From a virus, in IMG/VR virus record IMGVR_UViG_3300006919_000073, positions 1 to 53,053 of that record: a DNA stretch of 53,053 bases; one strand, given 5' to 3'. The number at the start of each line of letters is the position of its first letter. The first letter of the stretch is position 1. The notes beneath the pieces were generated by a model. The model was not told the origin of the DNA, ran no database searches, and saw nothing but the letters and a program-made list of their open reading frames with translations. Both the position numbers and the translations under genes were made by a program. Below, piece by piece: positions 32,001-37,644 of the stretch.

Positions 32001-34929
32001 CCTGCTGCTCCTCAACCTCAGTCTCAGTATTTGCAGCTTCAGCAGGCGACACTCCCTCTGGCACCTCAGTAGTCTCAGGAGCTGGCTGGCTCAAGTCTTC
32101 AAACATGGCAGCACTTGGTGGCTGAAAACCCGGAGGTCCGTCCATACCATCAGGTGCTTCTTCGGCTTGCTGCTGTGCTTCAGCGGGTGACATACCCCGT
32201 GGCGTGTCTTGGTCTTCCCCTAAGTCCGCCGCTTCAGCACGACGTTCTTCTTCCATTGCCTCTTCCTCCTCATCCTCGGCACGCTTCACAACAGAACGCA
32301 CACTGTTCTCCATACGTGCGATAAACCGCTCGTAGCCTCCAGGCTTAGTCAAGTCGTTGAACGCCTCAATCATTTCCTGACGATCACGAGCAACTTCACG
32401 CAAATCCTCGCGCAGTTCCTCAATCTCAGTCATATCGACCTCAGTAACTCCACGCTTGCCCATAGCGGCAAGAGCACGGTTGTAGTTCACCAAGTCATCC
32501 AGCTGCTGATTGAAGCCTTCTAAATCGTAGTTATATGCGCCCGCCTTACCCTTAGCCCGGTATCCTTTGCGCAGTGCCTCTTTTTTCTCGAGCAGCTCTT
32601 TCAGCTTTGCATTACGCTCCTCGCTCTGTTCGGCAGACTCTACCTCATCAATCTCGTCCTCAATAGCTGTGAGCTTATCAATCTCAGCTTGGGTCATGCT
32701 AAGCTCTAACTCAAGCTGCGTACCATCTAAAATGGCATCACCATTCATGCCTTTGATGCGCTCTGATAATGATTCCGCAATGGCTTTCTCACGAGCATCA
32801 CGGTCTTTGGTATTGTACACCAAGTTGGCAATAGCATTGAGAGCGTCATGGTTTTCGCCACGGTAGATCTCTCTAGCCTTACGGTACGCATCCCGCACCT
32901 CATTCATACGCTTAGAGTACTGCTCGTATGCCTGGGTTTTACGCGAACGCAACTCCTCATCGGTCATATCCTGTGCAGCAGACCCTAACATCTCACGGTA
33001 GTCCTCAACAGACATACTATCAAGAAGCTCTTTGGCTTCAATCAAGCTGTCTTCAAATCGACCGGTAAGAATCTTACTGCTCGCATGAGAGAAGATAGAG
33101 TTGGCTTCATTGTCCTTGAGACCTTTGAAGTCATTCTGGTTCGCCATAATATCTGCCTGACGTACCAACCCTCGCTGCGTAACAGCATTATTCAACTCAG
33201 CAGCCAAGTGATTACCTACGTCACCTTCTTGCTCGTGCAGCTTGATGATGCGATCCATCACAGCATCACGCTCAGCATTGTCTTTCTTCACCTGAGTAAA
33301 GCCGCCGACAAATGCAGGACGTACCTTCTTACCTGTTTCAGGGTCGACTTCGCTGTAAGCATTGGCAATCATGATGTTAGGGATACCAAAGGCTCCCAAC
33401 AGCATACCAATACCTACCTCTTTCAAACCTTCAGCCGTACCATAGCTACCCTTAATACCCTCAATAAAACTACTGACAAGGTTTTCGGTATCCTTATGGT
33501 TACGGGGGTCATACCGGTGTGAGATATAGTCCTCAAAGCCGCGACTAATCACACCCTGTCCACCCTCTTCAACTAAGCCTTCATACAGTGCAGTACCTGC
33601 TACACCTGTACCTGGTGTCAAGCGACGCAAGTTTCGACCTGTCCGTGTGGCGCGGCTAGCATCTACGAGACGAGGTAACTGTCCCTCTTTGATGCCCATA
33701 CGCTTTGCCATCTGCTGACGTGCCTTAGCAGTCAGCTTAGTCGTATCTACAAACTTCGTCTGACGCAAACCGTTACGTAAGCCACTGCCAAAAAGCTTCG
33801 GGAACATCAGCATGTTCGAGGCTCCTACCAGTGCCATATTCGCCATGAATGCAGTATTACCGTATCCAGTAATCTCATCACGGAACGCTTCCTCCATCTC
33901 TGGCGTGTAAGAACCTTCGCCATTCTCCAACTCATACTCACGCTTATGATCTTCGCCTGCCGCGTTCATCATGTGGCGAGCTTCCATACCAGCCTCCATA
34001 CCAGCACCGGTAAGCAACTGACGACTCATACGTCCAGCAGCTGTCAACCCTGCTTTACGCGCTCCAGCTGCACCGCTTGCACGAAGTCCTGCCTCTGCCG
34101 CTTCACGAGTAGCCGAAGATGCCAACTGCGCTTCTGCTCGAACCACATCATCCAGCAGTTGTGTGCCAAGAACCCGCTTACCGCCAGTAACTGCTTTCTT
34201 CAACAGACGTGTACCGCGTGCAACGATACCTGCTGTAGCTGCAGCCTGAGCAGGTGCTGCACCTCCCAGTGTCAATGCAGTAGCCGCCGACAGTCCAAGC
34301 TCAGTAAGAATTGCACCAGCCACAAACGATACACCGCCAAGAACGTCATCGAATACAAAGTTGGTAACCTGCTGCATCCCGCTTTGATTACCACCACGCT
34401 TAATGTCAAAGTACTTATCGTACTCTTCTTGCGCATTATCTAAAGCGTTAGAAACCGCGTTGTCGTAAATCTTGTGGAACTCCCCATTGACTACCATACT
34501 AGGCAAGCCATAGAGTAACGTCGCAAAGCCTTGTGCAACATTGATACCGGTGTCCCCTACAAACTGGAACATACCGTTGCGAATCTTTTCTAAGTTGCCC
34601 TGCGCAGCTTGTGAACGGTTGTACACATCCTCAATGCCGGTATTGGTAAAGCCGTCATCTAACCCACTTACACGGGTAGACAGACCGCCCAACCACTTCT
34701 GATCTTTGAACTGGTCAAAGTCAATGTCTTGTTGCGCATCAAATGCATTATTGATTCCAAAGACACCGTCCTTAGATTCATACAGCATATCACTGAACTG
34801 ACCTAAGTCTAATTCAGAGCTTTTCTGTTCCTCTACGGGTTCCGGTTGACCCTGCAATGCATCACGAATCTCGTCTTCAGTGATGTTAGTATGCAGGCCA
34901 AGATTTACGAGGTTGTTTTTATCAGCCAT
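20029..34929 (-). CDS. Giant virion protein with RNA polymerase-like core and metallopeptidase
   Basis: A 4,966-aa protein from the ATG at 34929 (a TTG 9 bases upstream is less likely). Residues ~110-530 include several hydrophobic helices (near 195-240 and 365-390) that could cross membranes on ejection. About 540-890 is charged coiled coil. Two linkers (about 908-1003 and 3556-3589) carry repeats of PxGMSPAE. Between them, RIPGQ and GQDYDIDK (D2806, D2808, D2810) match the DxDxD metal site and its context in crAss-like virion RNA polymerases. HEMVH (H3681-H3685) marks a zinc peptidase, with a later KEMVAELLS. The C-terminal ~500 residues form another conserved-looking domain. It likely enters the cell with the DNA and transcribes early genes, by analogy with crAss-like phages. 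Confidence 0.85.
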   Translation of the reverse strand: MADKNNLVNLGLHTNITEDEIRDALQGQPEPVEEQKSSELDLGQFSDMLYESKDGVFGINNAFDAQQDIDFDQFKDQKWLGGLSTRVSGLDDGFTNTGIEDVYNRSQAAQGNLEKIRNGMFQFVGDTGINVAQGFATLLYGLPSMVVNGEFHKIYDNAVSNALDNAQEEYDKYFDIKRGGNQSGMQQVTNFVFDDVLGGVSFVAGAILTELGLSAATALTLGGAAPAQAAATAGIVARGTRLLKKAVTGGKRVLGTQLLDDVVRAEAQLASSATREAAEAGLRASGAAGARKAGLTAAGRMSRQLLTGAGMEAGMEARHMMNAAGEDHKREYELENGEGSYTPEMEEAFRDEITGYGNTAFMANMALVGASNMLMFPKLFGSGLRNGLRQTKFVDTTKLTAKARQQMAKRMGIKEGQLPRLVDASRATRTGRNLRRLTPGTGVAGTALYEGLVEEGGQGVISRGFEDYISHRYDPRNHKDTENLVSSFIEGIKGSYGTAEGLKEVGIGMLLGAFGIPNIMIANAYSEVDPETGKKVRPAFVGGFTQVKKDNAERDAVMDRIIKLHEQEGDVGNHLAAELNNAVTQRGLVRQADIMANQNDFKGLKDNEANSIFSHASSKILTGRFEDSLIEAKELLDSMSVEDYREMLGSAAQDMTDEELRSRKTQAYEQYSKRMNEVRDAYRKAREIYRGENHDALNAIANLVYNTKDRDAREKAIAESLSERIKGMNGDAILDGTQLELELSMTQAEIDKLTAIEDEIDEVESAEQSEERNAKLKELLEKKEALRKGYRAKGKAGAYNYDLEGFNQQLDDLVNYNRALAAMGKRGVTEVDMTEIEELREDLREVARDRQEMIEAFNDLTKPGGYERFIARMENSVRSVVKRAEDEEEEAMEEERRAEAADLGEDQDTPRGMSPAEAQQQAEEAPDGMDGPPGFQPPSAAMFEDLSQPAPETTEVPEGVSPAEAANTETEVEEQQEVAEDVDPSQKKPVAVVPTEPQGKSPAQVADEEQQSAQPVDNSEPENPAVEKKEYTLKVVVDDPRMTGELNPRYPEASQDITQNGVRVGEEVTLTRGREEVDGVLTDVIHYSVRGNIFRTEPRTSDTNDLFLSLAEPRTARVKVVTRAEYGGTRIEQPRDAKDVLTEENLVDIGAWSTRGQQEEFQFFTRPDMTMASEPLTNSGRNILSKPYAIVKDNASGDLFYVPANMRAVGDELAFGLLAAERAVALVVTGKVNESMGLTLDAANATVKNMEEAFGWDIRNAAGVIDNKRLVDSFHSVLKQYLMLENGTHSEVGSTEHKTYGKRPALIYYPSAVDPGLRIYDDVATFESKNTGKQMRSFLRSHKLSNKSFQAQAVKRIAAMRRNTSFEHRDNVSQVFEGFKVDGETGIVQVDRPVSVKQYYLNHMSFDERVPLVIDGKTYGNPVERLTIELGDVEVPTDRTDTEAKPVELTPEQLLQFEQFADLDLLPENFDEDSPMQRAGKLYSVEGLTQKVTQDALNFITGRLATRMLRHSKTTGRIEGIKADDLKRQVRNDILELPGYAAAKLVVQQPEHPKYEQAKRFIETFDKMLEDKRFDRLMDLGFLELLRESRGIVKLEAGTLADAVRELQQDRDEVVEGQAKTAEDIERDANPMAAFDDNFAFGVDPQAALRFELKLALMTVQHVHSNATTVGALGRKFVNQRTLIGHLNQAMAGAKYNWPAMKKRLEENVGTYPYFQVVLNILDDASVENSAFKENELDRIDMMRNQFVVGMAKNIAEFLSLKVDKGEASVGPNPGRAANVYQFSSNDTNMTEFVMKELESQFIIKGFYTRQPDGTVLVNDVKLKSFITAMEKIATDNSDPAKAAQELSRLFAVELGMNIPPQALTSRNRMTSGLGVEVMRGIEKDLVNPKSAKSLFGAFRMGMQEALESEDKTLAITDPGQDRESARPAIAGFIAVLSNYQDNLIQNSSKDGSGKLRWQYTAPKHAQKMFQDLMEPVLDDKGQLVTDANGNAVFAVDMEADWTLRNNPLLMSMRRRKNRPYVKFGYVDGIKMLAGFGDVRDFHKMEPGDRLFARLAYFGNNNTYIDGGRQMYSRHMMPTLADKHTMPLIQVPSLTLKMKGLTVEPAGEQRLPAEYRVSDFFNVQEAYDTTIRASIDLELARIRAVQAKKKGEVFATLDAKQQRNDRFVLMPALNGMQDRTDAEIHRAARDIYEAQLDKSYRKAMEDAEGMLYELGDENTISRFNFFDPSKKEFDYVRRHVGMELSDFRDNDMNKQHAFMGFVAKYVIEAMHFNTNVTTALLGDPGAFAKGSAEQTATNMGKRFAALIAPGNVIPEVSYTAMRATYDEDGKPVLKNGKPVLEEVKDVNNKTVRSLVMPERKISESAHLSYLKELGMTEEQLDAYRGYDTADAAEYTTAEEHLSILYAQGKIGRKEFEGILRKVNEGVPLNNQERGWFQPMKPVTVERKDGHLLYIKSASFPLVPGLTKNQSLDELRQFMEANNIQRAAYTSALKVGNPFADMVDVHDAEGKVEIQDGLKDQVIQYKRESVRIQQEVPVSKSTEKVHGSQVAKLILANMANEDVEFELDGETVSGRDLYYEYMEARSQEQRARMDIFASKYDMRVENGNLVQGPEYAKRMAARIVEEAIDRNYDVNELAHLQYDEKTGTFFTPLSQGPSAQRIEQLLISILRKELIEPKISGFSGPIRPETGMQYQTLDGMDASDIVWVKKGKSKLFNGKKLKVAQYEQPNQIIMPWKYAGKLEQFKNEDGTIDMDSLPQEIFQVLAYRIPGQKKASSASFEIVGFLPKSYGDTLIVPEELVGQIGQDYDIDKMFGFLYETSLVDGALQVARGGSEVGTAEERRKSARNRQIDVYHASLRSQDATALLERHSPVTDGYSEELGQQLGLMREATGMPMAYEYNDLKADVARSAKDAIGVFASQNVLHAQIEQMSAGVGAMQYLRDTKFGPVLLHVNIQVDRDNEMKDSHKARYFGVTDIHDDTFLLDYETQPTKITRQEQFSRLLNHAVDNENNQLLAKLNINSQTWGYWSALTNMGYNMETIGIFMATPLVQAATADQSALRQLTGARQSSQYQTMLDQAMNTLREAGFADAQRVSEALSSGRLPRLNKTDLLAMVQGEQMPEVEKAAMTFQLHMALNNLDQVGRALGKFAKAMKFDTKMPKTRSEIDMEREVAAQALRQTAQGADAKGLKETVDNLESQLLSMTVSGQVYSDLNAMIQEVLDLPGESVYRTPLYQEMMGKAVELMNSEDENSTGDMYLSPEFAQDYLNMAKGYLYAQWAEKVGGRSAAELRQEFFTSENNMAARLISAKAAKAEVRNNLFIKHLIAEVNPAKGYPRVSFQGDRQVNVSPIEMHAAFLALATSKDAAVRQLAEDLVVYHLLQGRQLASKGYGKYLPAELLQELGIKEALGFTHEIYAGWRADEAAHDQIMLHMSEHMQYLNKEAMKEHLDFKKKRVKDGMVTREMRYMGWFRTSKGLYKVQEVSNGTRDSFFAFSGPYPAGGSYFATEFTPGQEIQEDHKFTLDINKSNKASSVNGMDSTNDVEPGRPQHTGVTDSSDVPQGMSPAEMAAQSMDMPAAPAADVPQGMSPAEQAAMESAAQGQSREMSVSEFVTQEIGDGVLKNRLLRQLLAFESKLPKERQVKVVVADMDNVGGYNRGTHTLKLQKQLVESGNTSRLVRVLAHEMVHAYTSDVMSMNAAQRKGVPAEVKEAIAKVEKVYTQLTTSPELLNAMGLNLDDLNKFKRGIQVRKQVLSGELPLMAMRADLVASEAYDFAMDKENMKKYYGFTSAKEMVAELLSRPEFAQQLSQIKLSQNETWLDRIVKYIGEILEGLGVQVKTGTYAHEAAALTMDLIQKNAKARGVTIKTLDLSMDQNDVASDDLIDDLLETDIDDFSLDTQTLAKLIDYKRKRIRELKEMRSRYKNDKYLVKRLNERIGLEERELSVLRDDSEGGASLEMIVDMANRELDDAENVVRGANTTGDVRLAQSALQNALSVIEFYADARGIIDKRGPIRDEMNKLVARAATLREDYFEKATAILRAQAKARFRGTAGEKYVKSDSFEKIDDIGGLVSYFMDASRQGRIELSFLDGVMKEAVRQQQVAFNDRAKSYMDKTKAMQEGAYFKKHGFEGFVMKDKDGNPMPLILTIVGGKWEAAHNQARAGKDNKPGEYYKWLHANTGRMDVDRLFDYSGDTVVRKDNLSYQLSLEKTYGKYGAEEMITRQEVLLQQFVDARNAEFDIIDVEVTDVAEREKLKKEWVAQNDPSLHKKYIDGKTRAPKGARNSYLFNMPKKEYHDERFIEMQEDAAAVAYYKEYRKQMKEMMAILPMHKMGNAVDQSQIQSGLFLPAIKRSMINDVMKGDFSGLSKDAVTDSMLRAMTVTEEDLQSQLIDPVTGAKREELPVWFTNKLKSEDYEYNMDRTFLAFAMMATTYESKNKIEDTVRMTRGVMSQAQITQQNSFGRQILSKMGVPLASRTAEDRTRIMRVVDTMVNQFYGHTTIKDVTVNAPRRMWTADDKEKIAKLEEKLRDARTDEERAQIQQQIDAATPKLSAAKTAYGMQQWIQAKGMGWNLPAAATNLLYGTLAVEQYGAGQQEFGPRAARKALATMMHSSLNNLTLNKGYTQTATAKKIQGMMITLDVLKDFTEIRFDPSQYAKNASEAGISAASTMGIKKLRMYEIQRSSEYFVYGAGTMAVLLETKVNGKSLWEQMDENGIIQIDGYRPGEEKHAQLVNKIDQVNKRIHGNYDPNSPIAIKKTFYGPLLMQFKSWLPEAIAQRMEKERYDPYLDRNVKGRWWTLMEHRKSLHKMLLPLMVPVLGRKHQFSDDVSQVDQENMRKSAANFRHMMYLYFMIQAIQALLDDEDDDETLSKYTLNYLMNVMNRAHNDQTAFMNPLAFDKLVGGGKIAALDTMNQLAKLTEATWDTAWGEPTIETGVYAGKSKMLHHGGKLIPHSAAIQRQIRNLDRVLNN
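24163..24264 (-). repeat. Linker B: two DVPQGMSPAE motifs in the giant protein
   Basis: Two identical copies of DVPQGMSPAE at residues 3556 and 3580, 24 residues apart, just before the metallopeptidase domain. At DNA level the copies differ at many third positions, so they are not a recent duplication. Confidence 0.8.
31921..32208 (-). repeat. Linker A: three PxGxSPA(E/Q) motifs in the giant protein
   Basis: Three copies of a ten-residue motif at residues ~908, 955 and 996 of the giant protein: TPRGMSPAEA, VPEGVSPAEA and EPQGKSPAQV, spaced 47 and 41 residues apart in an acidic, Gln/Glu/Pro-rich stretch. The flanks are low-complexity, yet the motif core is kept, which suggests selection. Confidence 0.75.
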
Positions 34930-36454
34930 TGATGCCAAGATTCTTCATGATTTGCATGCCTAAGATCTGACGAACTTCTGCTTCACTCGATACAATAACA
35001 GGTTTTCCTCCCACGGTCGCACGTGTACCATCCTGGTTATAGATGGCATACATTCCGTCTTCTTTCTTCACGTCAAGTTGTGCAACTCCAGAGCTGAACT
35101 CATTCATCTCATTGTTGACGGCAAAGGCATGCAAATCTGGAGCGTACATCGATCCATACAATGGAATTGCAGCCCGTCGTACCACACTCGTGGACTGGTT
35201 GAAGTTAGCGAGCTGTGCATTAAAGCCGCCCATATTCTCCGTAACGTTGGCAATGTCACCAGCATTCATCTCAACGTAAGTCTTACCGCCAGCAATACGA
35301 TTGCCCTTGCTATCTACGGTCTTCATATTCAGCTCCAGTACAGGTAAGCCATTAGGCCCAACATTACCAGTTAATCGAACCGCTTCGATGTCATCATCAC
35401 TAATAGGTTGTGCTGAACCTTTGCGCGGCACAAAGTTGTTGAATTCGTCTAACGGTACAATGTCTCTATCACCTTGATACAGGAAGCGCAACTGGTTATC
35501 TAAACCACTGTCTTTAGCCTGGTCATCAAAGCTAATAGTTACCTGATCCGGACTCTCTAAATCTCCATCGGTAATCACGGTACCCCCTTGACCGCTGGCA
35601 AGGATTGCTTTGTTCTTAAGATTGCTATACTGGCCTCCGCTGTCAAAGTCCGTCTTGGTTGCACGGCCTCCACCTAAGTAGCGCTTACCGGTAGTGTACA
35701 GCTGGTTTTGCAACTCTTGAATTACCATACCCTTCTCTTCATTCGTGAGTCGAGTGTATGGCACAGCTTCCCCTCCGCGCTGACGTGCAGAAATCTGTTG
35801 AGCTAAGAAGTTTACATGCGTCCGCCCACCTGGTGTTCCTTGGTAGTAGTTCAGTGCGCCGTTCTCAGGGTCTTGAATAAACTCTTGCAAGGCTGCATCG
35901 CTCTTTACGATGTCCGTATTGCTACGGAAGACCTGATCCATAGCCTTACCAAAGTCTGGAATGCGTGTAGGAACCCCATTAAACTGGCGTACCTCATTGG
36001 TATTCGGGTCTACCGTACTAAAGAACTGCCCCATATCGCCGTCCATCATAACATTCTCCGTTCCCAACTGAGCAACCAATGCACGGTATTTAGCATCGGC
36101 CTCTTGATAGCGCTTGGTGTTATTACGTACAGCAGCGTATGTCTGGTCCCCCATCATATCGGAAACCATCTTCTTGATTTGACGTGAATACCCTGGCAAG
36201 TTCTTTTCCTTACTTGCCTGCTCGATACTCGCATCAACCTGATTCCACATATTCTGCAGAAACGCTTTATCTCCTTCTGGAGCCGCCGCAATCTGGTCAG
36301 CCAGCACCTGCTTCATCTTGCTTGTAGCCTGCTGAGTCTGCATGGCCTGCCGATCTAAGCGATCATACAGACGCGCTACAGATTGTGTAGGTACGCCCAC
36401 CATGCTGGGCTTGTACTCAACGAATTTTGGAATCTGTGGTAAGTATACAGCCAT
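34922..36454 (-). CDS. Putative internal virion protein
   Basis: A 510-aa protein that starts MAVYLPQIPKFVEYKP and continues as Gln/Ala/Lys-rich helices (about 25-150), then a mixed beta-rich C-terminal part. No enzymatic motif or signal peptide. Its position between the giant protein and the Gln-rich 395-aa protein, and its composition, fit an internal or ejected (cargo) protein of a crAss-like virion. It overlaps the giant gene start by 8 bases, so the two are translationally coupled and probably made in a linked ratio. Function inferred from context only. Confidence 0.75.
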   Translation of the reverse strand: MAVYLPQIPKFVEYKPSMVGVPTQSVARLYDRLDRQAMQTQQATSKMKQVLADQIAAAPEGDKAFLQNMWNQVDASIEQASKEKNLPGYSRQIKKMVSDMMGDQTYAAVRNNTKRYQEADAKYRALVAQLGTENVMMDGDMGQFFSTVDPNTNEVRQFNGVPTRIPDFGKAMDQVFRSNTDIVKSDAALQEFIQDPENGALNYYQGTPGGRTHVNFLAQQISARQRGGEAVPYTRLTNEEKGMVIQELQNQLYTTGKRYLGGGRATKTDFDSGGQYSNLKNKAILASGQGGTVITDGDLESPDQVTISFDDQAKDSGLDNQLRFLYQGDRDIVPLDEFNNFVPRKGSAQPISDDDIEAVRLTGNVGPNGLPVLELNMKTVDSKGNRIAGGKTYVEMNAGDIANVTENMGGFNAQLANFNQSTSVVRRAAIPLYGSMYAPDLHAFAVNNEMNEFSSGVAQLDVKKEDGMYAIYNQDGTRATVGGKPVIVSSEAEVRQILGMQIMKNLGING

Positions 36455-36456
36455 GA

Positions 36457-37644
36457 TTATTGTTGTCTGTAGCCAGTAATATTACCTGCAGCATCATAAA
36501 TAGGCACCATGCCCCCTTGAGACTGACCTCCGGTTGCAGCTTGTTGTGCATTCATTGCTCCAGTATCGAACTGGCGACCAATGCCCTCCAGGGTATTAGC
36601 CATGTTAGTCTGGTAGATATTCTTTAAGTAGTCCTGTGCAGCCCCACTAATAACACTCAGTGGCTGCTGCTTTACTGCTGCTTGAGCTTGCGTCATAGCA
36701 TTGTCAAAATTAACCTGATCCTGCGCATACTGATTCAACATAGCGTTGTTCGTATTGCGGACCTGATTAGCCATCATCTCATAGCGGTTCAGTGCCTGCT
36801 GACGCATCTGCTCATCTGTCTGACGGATACGTGCTTCCTGCTGCAAACGCTGAGTATTCAAACTCTGCGCCAGTGCTGCTTGCTGTGTACCCTGCAAGTT
36901 GGTATTTGCACCAGCAGCACGTGAAGCCTCACGAGCATCCATCAACTGTTGCCCCACATTACTGCGGTAATCAAAGTTTGCAATTGTATTGAGGTTGGGA
37001 CGAGCTGGCCCCTCCATAGAGTTCAACGCACGCCGCTGGATACCTGCACTAGCTAAACTTGCTAAAGCCGGTACTGCCATAAGCGGAGACATCTTACCCA
37101 TATCGATGTTGTACTTATCGCCTTCACCCATGTCAAAGTCCTTCACAGGAGTTTCATCAGGCAACCCAGCTACCTTCTCCCCACCAATCTCTTCACCGCC
37201 TCCAACAGGATCTGTCTTAACTGGTGGCACCGTATCGATACCATCATCCAAGACATCATCTGTTACATCGCTTGTATCAGGAGCTTGACTACCGAACTGA
37301 CGTGGGTCAAACTGCGGGAAGTATGTCATACCCGCCTGCAAGCCTAATCGCTCTAATGCCATAGGTGTGCGGGTAAAGATGCTACCGCCGATACCAGAAG
37401 CGCGTTCAATGGTCGGAATAGCAGAGATGGCATCATCCGCTAAACCTAAGGTCTGCGTTTGCATTGCTGTACGTGCAGGCAACCCTGTCATTGGGTTGAT
37501 TGGAGCAAGTGCAGTAGTGCCTTGACGTGTGGTTTGCAGTCCAACGTTACGTACTGCAGGAAGACGTGAGCCAGGTAATGACAACCCTCCAGGTTGCATC
37601 CCTCCAAACTGTCCACCTTTTCCTCCGGCACTACCTGCAGGCAT
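36457..37644 (-). CDS. Gln/Ala-rich internal virion protein, possibly the continuation of the upstream gene
   Basis: A 395-aa protein. Residues 1-100 are Gly/Pro/Gln-rich and unstructured (GGQFGGMQPGG), 100-185 acidic, and 185-370 a long helical Gln/Asn/Ala-rich region (LQGTQQAALAQSLNTQRLQQEARI). No enzymatic motif. The ATG at 37644 has no good ribosome-binding site and the frame is open upstream of it. Its first 157 bases overlap the end of the GH19 gene in the -1 frame. Its Gly/Gln-rich start resembles the composition of that protein before its odd Cys-rich tail. It may be an independent gene (ATG at 37599 is an alternative) or the C-terminal part of a frameshifted product. Confidence 0.7.
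   Translation of the reverse strand: MPAGSAGGKGGQFGGMQPGGLSLPGSRLPAVRNVGLQTTRQGTTALAPINPMTGLPARTAMQTQTLGLADDAISAIPTIERASGIGGSIFTRTPMALERLGLQAGMTYFPQFDPRQFGSQAPDTSDVTDDVLDDGIDTVPPVKTDPVGGGEEIGGEKVAGLPDETPVKDFDMGEGDKYNIDMGKMSPLMAVPALASLASAGIQRRALNSMEGPARPNLNTIANFDYRSNVGQQLMDAREASRAAGANTNLQGTQQAALAQSLNTQRLQQEARIRQTDEQMRQQALNRYEMMANQVRNTNNAMLNQYAQDQVNFDNAMTQAQAAVKQQPLSVISGAAQDYLKNIYQTNMANTLEGIGRQFDTGAMNAQQAATGGQSQGGMVPIYDAAGNITGYRQQ

Noticed and set aside
33946-34443. Cys/Ser/Thr-rich 165-aa frame on the plus strand
   Set aside because: Its cysteines come from the complement of alanine- and glycine-rich codons of the giant protein; there is no zinc-finger spacing.
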